A stretch of DNA of 64,000 bases from Ianthella basta (taxonomy: Eukaryota > Porifera > Demospongiae > Verongiida > Ianthellidae): assembly GCA_964019415.1 (NCBI GenBank), contig OZ025869.1, forward strand, positions 5,208,882 through 5,272,881, given 5' to 3'. The notes beneath the pieces are model-generated. The model saw nothing but the letters and a program-made list of their open reading frames with translations. It searched no databases and had not been told where the DNA came from. The translations under genes and the position numbers were made by a program. Of the stretch, positions 34,500-46,215 are shown piece after piece (the first letter of the stretch is position 1; each line of letters starts with the position of its first letter).

Positions 34500-36440
34500 C
34501 CACCGCCACGTGCCCCCCCCGGTTGGGCTAGATCTGCTACTGCATTCATTATTTCATACATCCAGGCTATCGGATCATCTTGGATGAAGCTTTGTGCACA
34601 TCTGCAAACAGTGTGTAAATTTGATAGAGGATTATCCTCATTTGTGATATAAATAAGCTTAAATGTAGTTGGAAAGTAGTGAAGTGAACATCCATTATCT
34701 GATTTATCTTCAAGGTTCTTAGCCAGGTAACTTCCTCGAGGCCTTTTGCCCCCCCCTCTTGGCGGGCCGGTATCACAGTCACATGCCTTGTGCACCAAGT
34801 AGTTGGCAATTAGTCACTCATGTGCAATGATACCTCAAACTTGCATCACACATTCTCATCACCTACTTCTCCAGTCTACTATCCCTGTGAGAGCCTTGTT
34901 TACAGTTAGTGATGGCTCATTGTACTCACCCTCTGATGTACGCACTCGCTAAACTTGCGCAGACCAGCATTTGCCGCTGCAACCCCACTACTGCATAGAG
35001 TGTGTTTTGTACTGCCGTTGTCCGTCATCCTCTAGCTCGCTGCCTCCTCCCTCTCCTTGCGCGCAGCCAAAACAACACCAGGATTGAAAGCAGCTATTCG
35101 AACGGTGGAAATTAACCGTTCACCAGCAGCGAAAATCATCCGTGTGAACACAAACCGGATCTAACCCGGATGCGAATCCGGTTCTGAAATCCGGAATAAT
35201 GGTTCGTGTGAAAGGGGTATTAGAATGCTGTCATCCACTATGAAGTCTACGGGTGCTATGACATCTTGACTTTGATGTGTCATCCTATCTGCATGAGACA
35301 GGATGCCTGCAACTCAGAGGAATAGCATTCAGCATTGCTTTTTCGCTTTTATCCTAAGCAGCTTCACCTCCTGCCATGGGAATAGTATTGAGGTGTTGCC
35401 AGTGACGTCATACCATGAAACATGAGCAATGAGCAGTGACGCCTGCTTACCGTCAACAACAGCTTGGATGTTATAAAATTGCTGCACATAGTCAGCACTT
35501 GTCACCTACCGTGGTGGGTGGAGTACAACTAGCTAACCACACCGTGGTGGGTGGAGTACAACTAGCTAACCACACCTTAGTACTGTAAACCTCTTCCCCA
35601 CTCCGCTGCCATGGATGCATACATTCATGACTGACGTGTGAGCAGGCTGCATGAGCAGTGGTTGACAACAAAAATGCACATCTGATGAAAGTTTGCAGTC
35701 AGTTTCAGCATAATGTGTACACATACTAAATAGTTTGCGCATGTTGTTGATGGTTGATGATGGTAGGTAATCGTGATTGGGACAAATGAGGGCTTGCGGA
35801 ATCTTCTCGCTGCTGAGTGCTTCAAGTAGATTCTCTGAGTGGATTCCAAGCTGAAGTGCGAGTCTGCGACGTGTGACTTCTACAAGGTCACAGCTACGCT
35901 GAACACTGCCTAATGTCTTCTTAGCGGAGGTTGTGAATCCAGTTGAAAAATATGTGGTACTAAGATCACTAGGCCAGTCATGTAGCATAGTCCATGTAGT
36001 GCACTTGGTAATGAAGTGACGCATGAATTGTTTGGAAATGTCTTGCTTGTTGGTGTGACTATCCCCCAATAAGGCCATTCATGCGCTCAAACGGGAATAG
36101 CCAGAAGCCATGAGCTGGTCCTTGGTCGCGTAGGTATTCATCCAGCTTTTCTGTATAGGATCTGGAAGCTGTGGCAAAAAGACACCATGTGTTCTCTCCC
36201 ATAATCACAAAGTGACCATGTGATGACCTTGCTGCACAACGCTGCACAGGCTCGTATCAAGTGGTTCCAGCAGTGTCTGTGCGCTTGTAGAAGTACCTCC
36301 AGCATTGACATGGCCGAGTACAAAAACATCCACACACACTACCCATCAGCTGTCAGTGGTGAGAACCCGGAGCCCAGCTTCGAGGGGATATGTCTGATGT
36401 CTTGCAGTACTGAGATCGAATTTGTGATGGATTGTCTCCT
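34500..36440 (-). mobile_element. CACTA (EnSpm)-type transposon copy B with insertion
   Basis: Second copy of the element at 30240-31800, in the same orientation and closely similar through 34510-34900 and 35278-36440. The minus strand again gives DQGPAHGFWLFPFERMNGLI near 36060-36150 and HTNKQDISKQFMRHF downstream. About 375 bases at 34901-35278 replace a shorter stretch of copy A and end in TTCGTGTGAAAGGGGTATT, which looks like the end of another element. Confidence 0.65.
35511..35576. repeat. 35-bp tandem duplication
   Basis: Nearly two head-to-tail units of CCGTGGTGGGTGGAGTACAA plus CTAGCTAACCACA. They replace a stretch present in CACTA copy A. Confidence 0.85.
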
Positions 36441-36764
36441 AGTTTGGAGGGCTAGGCATCCTCAGAGTGGCCCAGCTTGCACCACGTTTTCTGCTGCGGG
36501 CTGCTCTGAGCTTGTCAGTCAGATCCTTCCCCCTCACCTCAGAGCCAATCCCAGCACCATACACAGGTTCATACAGTCTACACACTTTACCAGTGAGTTC
36601 GAGTGCATCTGTCCAGTCTCTTGTATCCCTCCTATCTCTGGCTCCACTTCTGAGTCTACCAAGAGAGGCTCAAAGCTGACAGTCTCAGTGGGCTGTCTGT
36701 GCTGTCCTGCCCTGCCCCTTCCCTGTCCCTGCTTCTCCTGTCCCTCACTCCACACCGACCCAGC

Positions 36765-37170
36765 GTCAGCTGAACTGTTCTGTCTGACTGTCAGTCTGCT
36801 AACAGACCGGCTCCTCCCTCTCCTTCCTCCTCTGATCTGGTGGTAGCAGTTCCAATATAAGGATGATCCTCAATCTTTAATCACAACAGAGGTTCCCTTT
36901 TTCCCTCCATGTGTAGGGCTGTGGTATCATATACTGTCGCACTCTTGACGGCTGCCAGGAGTTGGCTGGCCATCTGACCCAGAAGGGCATTGCCTCGAGG
37001 GCGTACCATGCTGGGCTGAAGCCTGAGATGAGGAGTGAGGTGCAATGGGAATGGATGGATGAGGAGGTTCCTGTAATTGTAGCCACTGTATTAACTTTGT
37101 AATGGGGATGGCTGCAAGATGTTGGTAGAAAAATGTATACACCTTAGCTACACTAGTCATCTTCACATAA
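36765..37170. repeat. Block A, copy 1
   Basis: Closely similar to 39093-39498. Includes GTCAGCTGAACTGTTCTGTC at the left and TTAGCTACACTAGTC at the right. Confidence 0.8.
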
Positions 37171-37189
37171 TGAGTAAACAATATTTTCC

Positions 37190-37800
37190 TTTACCTGAAC
37201 TACTTGTAATGTATGGGGTATCCCCATAAGCAGATTTAGGCTGCCTGAGCACTTCGCTCCACATTGATACTCACTGGTGCTACACTTGCAAGCATGCTAA
37301 TGAGTTTGCTGATAGCACGAATTGCTGATGTAGCTAACATGTCGCATGAATGAATAATGGTTGTTGGAATTATTGTACTGGTAAGTGCTTCATATAGGGC
37401 CAATTCTAGAATGTTACCCAGCTGCAATGGGAGTCTCGTTCATGTCGTGGCCACTATACAACAGCTATGCAGAACAGCACCTGAAAGCTTCTTGCTTGTA
37501 GTGAAGCCATCTTGGAAAAATGCTTGTCTAAGATCTGTGGATTGTTTGTGCAACAGATCGACTGTGGCACGCGGGCAAAATGGCTCATGCACAGAAATGT
37601 TGTGGTTGTTAATATAGGTGTCTTCCAATAGGCCATTCATCTGTTCAAATGGGAGCAACCAAAATGAGTGTGCTGGTCCATGGTCAAGAAGGTATTGGTC
37701 AAGGTGCCTGCTGAAATGCATATTCAGTACACACCAACATTGGTGAGCCCCTAACTCTATGATACATCCTCCGCTCATCAGAGTGCAGGTACATGAGCTT
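37190..37800 (-). mobile_element. CACTA-type copy C
   Basis: The minus strand reads HLDQYLLDHGPAHSFWLLPF then EQMNGLLEDTYINNHNISVH (37560-37720), a more diverged version of the DUF4218-like block in copies A and B. The 3' part, 37190-37540, recurs at 38727-39092. Confidence 0.6.
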
Positions 37801-38436
37801 GAATGATTGGCAGAACTGTGGCTGCCATCCTGTCAGTAACCATCTGCATGTAGCCTAGAGCTGGTTTTGCCAAGGAAATGTCAGCATAATTAAGTATTGT
37901 GTTATTTAATCGACATGATTGTTTAATAATGGATGTAAGAGTAACTCAATGGCAGTGTGGTGTCTCTAGTTGAATGGCATAGTGGCTATCAGAGCATGTG
38001 TTAGGAAATGTATCTGGTACATGACTGAAGTCCACTCAGTTCTGCACAGCGAATGAGCTAATGTAGTGCAGGGATCTGTTATATATGGTAGCCTTCTGAT
38101 TGCATGTCTGAGTGCATTTAGGGTGGCTGTATTCGTTGGACTGAGCTAGTGAATTTGACTACTGGACTGACGTAATCTAGGCACAGCATCATGTCATTCT
38201 TAGTCATATTTGTTTGTCTGCCATCACACGATGGGGTGCTCTCGGCTTGGAGCAATGCCCTGCACTGCACACAGCTAGTACCTACCATGTTATCAATGAA
38301 CACACACAACACTGACCCCATACCAGGTCGCCTAGCTTAACCAGATTCAGTGGATGTGCAGGGATCTGTTATGGTAGCCTTCTGATTGCATGTCCCGTGC
38401 TTTCACACCATTGTCAGTGTTGTCTCCTACCAGTTT
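37801..38436. other. No gene seen
   Basis: The words GTGCAGGGATCTGTTAT and GTAGCCTTCTGATTGCATGT occur twice (38068-38105 and 38356-38393), hinting at a duplicated repeat. No exon. Confidence 0.4.
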
Positions 38437-38626
38437 GTACCCAAGGCTGCAGGAGTGTTTTCCGTACTTCCCTTTCTGTTTGCTACCATTCATCCCTTAG
38501 AGACTTTGGTAGATTAATACCCGGGTACACTGTACCCAAGGCTGCAGGAGTGTTTTCCGTACTCCCTTTTCTGTTTGCCACCATTCATCCCTTAGAGACT
38601 TTGGTAGATTAATACCCGGGTACACT
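38437..38626. repeat. 95-bp tandem duplication
   Basis: Two head-to-tail units beginning GTACCCAAGGCTGCAGGAGT and ending ACCCGGGTACACT, with about three differences. Confidence 0.9.
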
Positions 38627-38726
38627 AGTTTAATTCTGATCTGAAAGGCTAGGGGGATGCCACCCTTGTCACAGTTTGTCTCCAGTTGCCGCCCAGTATT
38701 GTTCCATACTCTCCCATATATACTGT

Positions 38727-39092
38727 AACCTTTTCCTGAACTACTTGTAATGTATAGGGTATCCCCATAAGCACAGATTTTGGCTGCCTGAGCACTTCGC
38801 TCCACATTGATGCTCACTGGTGCTACACTTACAAGCATGCTAATGAGTTTGCGGATAGCACGAATTGCTGTGATGTAGTTAAGGACACATCACAGGAACA
38901 AATAATGGTTGTTGGAATTATTGTACTGGTAAGTGCTTCATGTAGGGCAGATTCTGGAATGTTACCCAGCTGCAATGGGAGTCTCGTTCATGTCGTGGCC
39001 ACTATACAACAGCTATGCAGAACAGCATTTGAAACCTTCTTGCTTAGTAGTGAAGCCATCTTGAAAAATTGCTCGTCTAAGATCGTGGATAG
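38727..39092. repeat. CACTA-type copy D (3' part only)
   Basis: Repeat of 37190-37540. It is cut at 39092, where block A copy 2 begins, so the transposase block is absent. Confidence 0.7.
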
Positions 39093-39498
39093 CAGCATCA
39101 GCTGAACTGTTCTGTCTGACTGTCAGTCTACTAACAGACCGGCTCCTCCCTCTCCTTCCTCCTCTGATCTGGTGGTAGTAGTTCCAATATAAGGATGATC
39201 CTCAATCCATAATCACAACAAGAGGTTCCCTCCATGTGTAGGGCTGTGGTATCATATACTGTCGCACTCTTGAGGGCTGCCAGGAGTTGGCTGGCCAACT
39301 GACCCAGAAGGGCATTGCCTCGAGGACGTACCATGCTGGGCTGAAGCCTGAGTTGAGGAGGGAGGTGCAATGGGAATGGATGGATGAGGAGGTTCCTGTA
39401 ATTGTAGCCACTGTATTAACTTTGTAATGGGGATGGCTGCAAGATCTTTGTAGAAAATTGTATACACCTTAGCTACACTAGTCTTCACATAATGAGTA
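39093..39498. repeat. Block A, copy 2
   Basis: Repeat of 36765-37170. In copy 1 this block lies to the left of the CACTA 3' part; here it lies to the right. Confidence 0.8.
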
Positions 39499-40407
39499 AT
39501 GATTTACGCAGATGATTTTGGAGGAACAATACACATTTCTGCACGAAAGCTTCTATATTGGGTGGAACACACACAGTGATGTAACTCTGCACAACTTGCA
39601 AATGAGTTCATTTCCATTATATAATGCATGTATTACAAGGTCTTCTCTGACACTTTTTTCAACATCATCCCATCTCATAGCATGATAATCACCTGTGTGA
39701 CTGCCCCACAGAACCCATATTACTGTCCATCTGAGCTGCAACCAGTCGTAGCTAGCCATTCTCTTGCCTTTTGGTTGAGGCATAATGTACATGGAGCTAG
39801 TATCAGGGAGCCCGGACGCTGCGCTTCAACTTTAGCATCCACACACCTTTGCAAATCAATCAGCATAGGATATTGTCAATTTTAGCCAAACAGATGTTCT
39901 CTAATTGAACGTCCATACTGTAAGTGCGTACAGTGTTGTTAATATACGTTGGAAGCAATGCGAATCCACTGTCCCAATACGTGATTCATGTCATAAAGTG
40001 CAGAGCACATATCTTTATTTGCAGTAGAAATCCTGGTACACATACACATAGGCAAACAAACAGGCACTGGCGTGGCAAACTGGCAGGTCCATGTGAGAGT
40101 ACAGAGAGGCAGGGATGAAATTGTGGCTCTGTCAATGAGTAAAAAGGAGGCGAGCACTGCAGGCTAAGCAGAGCACTGCAACCGTACACTGTTCAGCGGC
40201 ACAAAATTAATGGCAGCGGTCTTTTGTTACCACAGCAACATGCAGTAATAATCTTAAGTGTCTTCATGTGATGCGTACCATTTTCTCCTTGGCAAAGTTG
40301 ACTTCACTGAAGAGGCCTCTTATGGGCACAAGGTGAGACAATGTTGGTACACTAGGAGTGCTTATAGCAGCAGCACCTTGTTAATGTCTCATTAATTGAC
40401 TGACTGA
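39499..40407. other. No gene seen
   Basis: No supported feature. Confidence 0.35.
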
Positions 40408-40990
40408 TCACATACCATATGTGACATGTACAATAGATAAGGACTGCAAGCTATAGCTATGGAAATGGGAATATAATATTATTATGCATTCGTTATGCCA
40501 TAGACACTTGACCCTAAACAGGCCATGGATTAATTGGAAACTCCCAAAATAATATTGATATATGTGTGGAAAGAAGGTGGGGGTGACATTGACCAAGTAG
40601 TCCTGAGCAAACTTGGTCAGCACCTCCATCTTCGTGCAGGGGATGACTGTACTACCCTGTGCTCCTCCCTCCGACCAATGAAGTGTGCAGATGCAGGAGT
40701 CACACCCACACGATGCTAAGGTGTCTTGATACCGACTGCAATTCTCCAAGGTAATGGCAGTGGCAATCGCTGCCATGATCTCATGCCGTGCCCTGGAGCT
40801 GGTGGCCAGGCTCAATGTCTCTTGCAAGAAACCGCTTACATGGTACTGCGCTAGCAGGGTGACGTGGCTGGCCAAGTGGATGAGGCAGAGGATGTGCTGA
40901 AGATGATCACTGCAGTCCCATTTTGCCAATGCGAGAAACACGCTGGAGGCACAGAATCTCATGCTTCATGTACCGCCACTCCTCAAATGC
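40408..40990 (-). CDS. Unknown coding-like region
   Basis: The minus strand is open for 184 codons and starts inside another open frame reading FSKAFEEWRYMKHEILCLQR. Composition is protein-like in places (HEIMAAIATAITLENC, CGCDSCICTL). The setting, downstream of a DUF7869 gene start on the same strand, suggests it could be part of that element or an unrelated insert. No domain recognised. Confidence 0.25.
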
Positions 40991-41247
40991 TTTTGAAAAT
41001 GTGACAGCATTAATGCATCCAATCTGCACATGTATAGAATGATAAATGACTTTACATCTGTGAAGCGGAGGGTGTATCTGTGTGCAAGGAGTGAACTAAC
41101 TCCCCTCTCTTCTCTGACAGTGATTCTAAACACGCCAGGAATCCGCCCTGGGACACCCCTGGCATCTGCTTTTGCAACAGATCGAACATTCGAAGAAGCA
41201 AGAAGTCAAACAGGTACTTTGACATAGGCTCTGTTGGAGTTTCTCAC

Positions 41248-41996
41248 CTGGGGTGCACCTCTTTGAGGCAGGGGCTGTTTGGCTTTGTGTAGTCTCACAT
41301 AGACCCTTTCCATCCGGTTATTGTGTGTCTCTCTGTGTCGTGCTTGGACGGAAACTGCTGAGCTGGTGTTTAAGCAAGCCTGAAGTTGACCCAGAATGGC
41401 CATGTCCAGCTCAGCATGTGAGAGCTGTGTGCACGATGCTCGCACAGATGCAGTATGTTCCTGGGAGAACTGCTGGTAACATGGCTTACCCTGAGCTTTG
41501 CTGCAGCCACATCCGGACACCATGAACTGTGTAACCAGTTGATCCTCTGTTGTGTCTGTAGAGAGGGGGGTAACTGTGATGTCACCACCAGTGGAATGCA
41601 GGCTGTCCATAGCCTCATCCACACGCTCCTCTACATTCACCAACACATCCTCTTCTTCTGTATCACCTTCATCTCCACTGTCATACAGTGTATCACCAAG
41701 CTCTGCATGGATTCGTACTCATACACTGGTGTTGTGTTGGATTTTGCTATGCATGGGTTTAAATTTTTTAAATTCTTTAGTAAACAGCTTCTCTTACCTT
41801 CTGAATGACACTGTTCGTCAGCGTCAACGTCTGTAACCTCAAGGCCTTCTTCTGTGTCCAATTCGTCGCCTTCTTGGTCACCAGGTGAGCTGAAATAATC
41901 CTGTATAACATCTAAAAGGGCCTGCTGATCATTGTTACTGAGCGCAATAAGCAAATTGACGGCCTTTGCTGTATCTGAAGCTCTTATAGACATCAC
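41248..41996 (-). CDS. DUF7869-type transposon gene, first two exons
   Basis: Exon 1 (about 41808-41996) starts MSIRASDTAKAVNLLIALSN and is acidic; its donor is GAAG/GTAAGAG. Exon 2 (41248-41555) has a pyrimidine-rich acceptor CCCCTCTCTACAG and joins in phase 1. It reads VSGCGCSKAQGKPCYQQFSQ, then CTQLSHAELDMAILGQL, and ends at CAG/GTGAGA. The CxCxxxxGxxC...F...R..C..L...ELD..ILGQ block is the usual N-terminal region of DUF7869 transposon proteins. No stop interrupts these two exons. The downstream exons were not found in the next 800 bases, so the gene is probably cut. Confidence 0.6.
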
Positions 41997-43183
41997 AGAA
42001 AAATCTCCGTGTTACATTTCCGGTACAGTCCGTGCACGTGGATGGTGAACGCAGATGGAATATAATTCAGTCCTCGTTTCAGCTTTTGGGAAGGACTCTG
42101 GACCTGAAACTTGGTCAGAAGGTAGGGCATACACTACAGTCACATATGATGCAAAAATCGCTATTTGTGTGAAATATCACCCGCGCGTGTTTTGGCCCGT
42201 AGCTATTGTTTACATATTGCGCGAAGTGGGTTGTTTTCTCAAATCCGTTCACATTTTATTATGGTACACCTCTACTAGACGTGAGTGAAACCTAATTTCC
42301 ATCTTCTGCACTTCGGCCTTTCTCTTCACATATGTCAGGATCAACTGACGGCATATTTTGCACACAAAGTTGTCCTGCCTAAACTGCTCTTGCAAGCTCA
42401 CTTCGTTTCCAAAAAACTTGCTAAAGGCCATAACAAGACTGTTCAAAATCTAGAGAATCTGATCCTCTGGTAGAGTCGTCTGTCCATTTGCAGTTGCTAA
42501 CAGAAGTAGCAGTTCGCCATCTCAGTCTGCGATGCTATACAGATGTGCACTCGCATCTCTGGTGTAACACCCTAATCAGCACCTCTGAATTATCATCCCA
42601 CAAAGGTGTTAAGTAAACAGTGGCAGTGCATGACTGGAACAGTATCAGAAACTGTCATGGACCAAACACCCTAGTCGTCTCGATGGCCACAGGGACAAAA
42701 GAGTGACACTGGCTGCATGAGGAAATTTTATTTGGTCTTCTTCCACTCCTCTGCTGCAGCTGCTACGTCTCCTGCATGGCTAGTCCACTGGCCAGGTAGG
42801 AAGGGGCAAAGGTATTGGGGCCTGTCGCATCCCACACCAGGTGCCTACCACTGTTTCACGGTACAACTGTAACACCGTCAGGGCACTTTCTGTCAGTGCA
42901 ACAAATCCCGGATGGCTCTAACCTGGATGGCACATGTGCTGCAGAGAGGGTGCAGTACAAAATGTCATTTACCTTGGCATGTCGATGGTGACGACCCTCA
43001 CTCCGGACACAGCTGAGGCCATGAGTGGTTCACCTCCTCTACACAGTGGTGACAGGCATGGGGACAGCAGAGAAATAGAAGTATTCTGCAGTAGGTATAG
43101 TGCAGGACATCATAACTTAGCAATCTCTACTGCAGGTGGTGACAAGCGGTGAATTCCGAATTTGGAGCCAAATATCGCTTCAG
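41997..43183. other. No gene seen
   Basis: No supported exon or repeat. Confidence 0.35.
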
Positions 43184-43227
43184 CGTCAGTTGGGCAGAGC
43201 TCTAGAGCCCTGCCCACTATACTGACG
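43184..43227. repeat. Short foldback
   Basis: Arms CGTCAGTTGGGCAG and CTGCCCACTATACTGACG pair around AGCTCTAGAG. Small MITE-like core. Confidence 0.55.
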
Positions 43228-44499
43228 TAACTGCTGGGTTGCCATGATGACTGCTTATTACTTCGCCAACAAAATGGCCGCTACGCAAGAAGTTATCACG
43301 CAGTGTCAGGGAATATCTACAAAAGTACAACAGTTCTTAGAAATCCTTCTTACCTTCATTAACTACATACTGAAATACTTTCTCCGAAAATTCCTTGCTC
43401 CTAAACATTTGAGATCTAGGAAGCTATCTTTGTTACTAGGATCAACTGACTTGTACGGACAGGTCCCATGGCGGCCATTATGACATCACAGGAAGTGTGT
43501 ACATCATCAGGAGGCAACCTTGCGATGACGTCATTGTCTGATGACATTCCAAGGATGGGAACATGGGTATATCTGGCTGAGTCATCTTCCAGGTATACCT
43601 TGGCCACTTTTAAAGATGTTTAGGCCTATCATGGCCACTTTAAAAGTAGAATGGCAAGTTCTCTGAATGAAAAAGCACTACTATTTAGCATTAGTCTATA
43701 TAGGTGGTGTTTCGGTTGTTCTTTTTGGTAGCTATTATAAACTGGCTGTTTTGAAAGCCTACTGTTTCCCAAAACGATTATCAATTTGTGGTTCCACCAT
43801 CATAAAAGCATTTGTACTGTGATCTTTCACATGATTTTCTTGTTAGGCTGCGTCACTACCTCTGTATTCTGTCTACATTTAGCTGTGAATATAGCATGTA
43901 TCATTATGCCTGATTAATGGCATTCTCGCTGGTAATATTTAGGATATAAGTATTACTTTAAGAGTAGGCTTTTTGATAATATGTATTGCACTGAGTGAAC
44001 ATCACGACTAGTGCTGTTGTAATGACAATAAAAGTTTATGAGATTTCACCACCAGAAACTTGAACAAATCTGGCTTCTCTGACACCGCCACAAATTTGGT
44101 TGAGCAATTATTCAAATCCTGACAGGCCTAGGGTCCTTGTTACAAACTATCAAGTGATCATGTGGTGAACAAAAAATACTAGTAAGTTTATCTCCATGCA
44201 TACTAAACGGGGTACTGATCAGCGATGTCTTAGATGATACTGTGGAAAGCTTGGCTGGCTGTCTTGCCACGTCGTTCTCACCACATGAATTCGTCCAGGT
44301 AGCTAGGAATTATGTCTGTGGGGCACCCCCTCATTGCTTTAAAGTTGGTCTTGCTTATGTTCCAATAACTTTCGACATTCTGTGTTTGTGCCCCAGTTGT
44401 ACTGTTGACAAACTCAACAGAATGTGTCATACTGTGCAACATTGGGCAAAGACACGACTCGTTGGTAAGCTTCCCATTCAGTAGAGTGGGTTATTGTCC
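43228..44499. other. No gene seen
   Basis: No supported exon. AT-rich near 43680-44040. Confidence 0.35.
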
Positions 44500-44660
44500 C
44501 CAGTAGTGTGTGGGCCTGGATTATTGGAAGGAGAGTGGCAGCACTATGATCGGGGCAATTTCCATATACCCAAGAGCAGGTGTCTGGGATGTGTCAACCA
44601 TCCCAAACACCCAGACCTCGTTCTGAGGTGCTCTTCCACAGTGATACTGTAAATGAGCAA
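44500..44660 (-). pseudogene. Merlin transposase scrap
   Basis: The minus strand reads APQNEVWVFGMVDTSQTPAL then GYMEIAP, the same stretch as in the larger Merlin fragment at 45090-45473. Only about 30 residues remain before the similarity ends. Confidence 0.6.
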
Positions 44661-45089
44661 AAGAATGTAAGTTTAGTAAATTTATGTAACGATTTACTTT
44701 GTCATGTGTACTATATAATTGCTTGCCTTAGGTTTGTGACGATACAGCGACTCGTCAATTTGAACTATTACCCCATGTCCCTTCCAACTTAATTGGTGCC
44801 TGCAAGAGTTGGGATGAACAGACATCCCTCAGCCACTGATAGACTTGGATTGCACTGTGCTCTGAAACTTGTTCTTCTTGGAAAGCATCGGTGACTGGAT
44901 ACTGCCTAGTCCACCGGTACAGGAGTATCAGGCACTTTGCAAAGTGAGCCTAGACTTTGCAGAAAAGCTCCCCTGGCAAATGCTGGTAGACTGGTAGCAT
45001 TGAGGACAGTGCCATCTGTGAAGAAAAGCAAACATGACTGCATTATGTATGTAGAATTTCTTCATTAAGTATATTACTTATGTTCTATG

Positions 45090-45500
45090 TTAACAATATA
45101 TGCATTTTGTTATCAAATTTTCCTTTATGTAAACCATGCATGCTTTTTTGGAAACAATGTTTATTAAGCCTTTCATTCTCTTGAATTTTTTTCTTACCCG
45201 GATGCAATAGGATTCAAGGTGTTGTGTGTGCACTCCTGTTGTGGGATTGACGAATTCGATGGAGTGATTCACAGAAGAGTGCGACGCAACATTAGGCAGT
45301 AATTGCACTCGACTGTACACACTCCACTGGTCACTATGGATGATGGTGCCAGGATGTACACGATCTTGGATGACTGGGAGCAGTGTTGCTGCAATCCTGC
45401 TTGGCACGACCTCCATGTAGCCCAGTGCAGGCTTCTTGCTAGTGTTCACCAACTCGAACACCCAAACACCCAAACTTCATTACTGGTGGCTCTTCCTCAG
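45090..45500 (-). pseudogene. Merlin (IS1016/IS1595-like) transposase, C-terminal part
   Basis: The minus strand reads VWVFELVNTSKKPALGYMEV, then IQDRVHPGTIIHSDQWSVYS, NHSIEFVNPTTGVHTQHLES and RVRKKFKRMKG. The HSDQWxxY block carries the second catalytic Asp, and the VNPxTGVHTQxxES block carries the catalytic Glu of the DDE_Tnp_IS1595 fold used by eukaryotic Merlin elements. The N-terminal zinc ribbon and first Asp are not visible upstream; stops occur just before the recognised block. Truncated and inactive. Confidence 0.75.
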
Positions 45501-45717
45501 TGGTGCTGGAGCAAAGGAAATTGCAAGCTCACTCGTGTTCCTAGTAATGTGTCCCATTTTTGTGTAGTATTTTGGTGCATACTTTAGGCTCGTGCCTCAT
45601 GAGAGATTCATTGATTTGTGCTATCACTCCGGTACCACCTAGCTTAATTTGAGTGTTGATCAATTTGGTGCTGCAGACCTCATGCAGCCATTGGTAAATG
45701 GCTACAGCGGAATTAAT

Positions 45718-45962
45718 CACTTCACTGCGATTTCGTTAGCCTTATGGGGCATCTTCTCTTCGGAGGCAATTTCACAGGTTAGATGATATCGCACGTTCGG
45801 ATGCATATTATTAATACGCCGGTATGTGCTAGAATGCGAGCGAAATTCCTCACTCGTACGAGTACGTTGCTCACTTGTATGAGCACTTTCCTTACTCATA
45901 CTGTATCTGCGTACTGTGTGTGATTCTATAGTTAACTATTTTTAATCAGTACAGTAGGCACG
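45718..45962. repeat. Merlin-type element end
   Basis: Ends TAGTTAACTATTTTTAATCAGTACAGTA and carries repeated CTCGTACGAGTA-type palindromes (near 45852-45890). The same arrangement occurs at 48900-49140. It lies on the 5' side of the Merlin transposase fragment. Confidence 0.5.
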
Positions 45963-46215
45963 AAAATGACTAACCGGAGCAAAAACACTGGTGGAGGCAT
46001 GAACTGGAAAATTTCACATAGCCAGGACAGAAGTAGTTGCTAAACACTAGCTATAGATGGCACCAGCTTCCACCAGATTTAATAGAATGTGGTGTAGACA
46101 GTTGGGTGCACAGTACCATCTGCTTTGCCAATAGCCTGCAGGATGTGAAGAAGAGTGACTTAAATCAGTAGTTGCCCAATGTACTTAACAATGCATAGCC
46201 TGTGAACTTTGCATT

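Noticed and set aside
36220-36846. 208-codon frame on +
   Set aside because: It is the antisense shadow of CACTA copy B followed by Ser/Pro low-complexity sequence.
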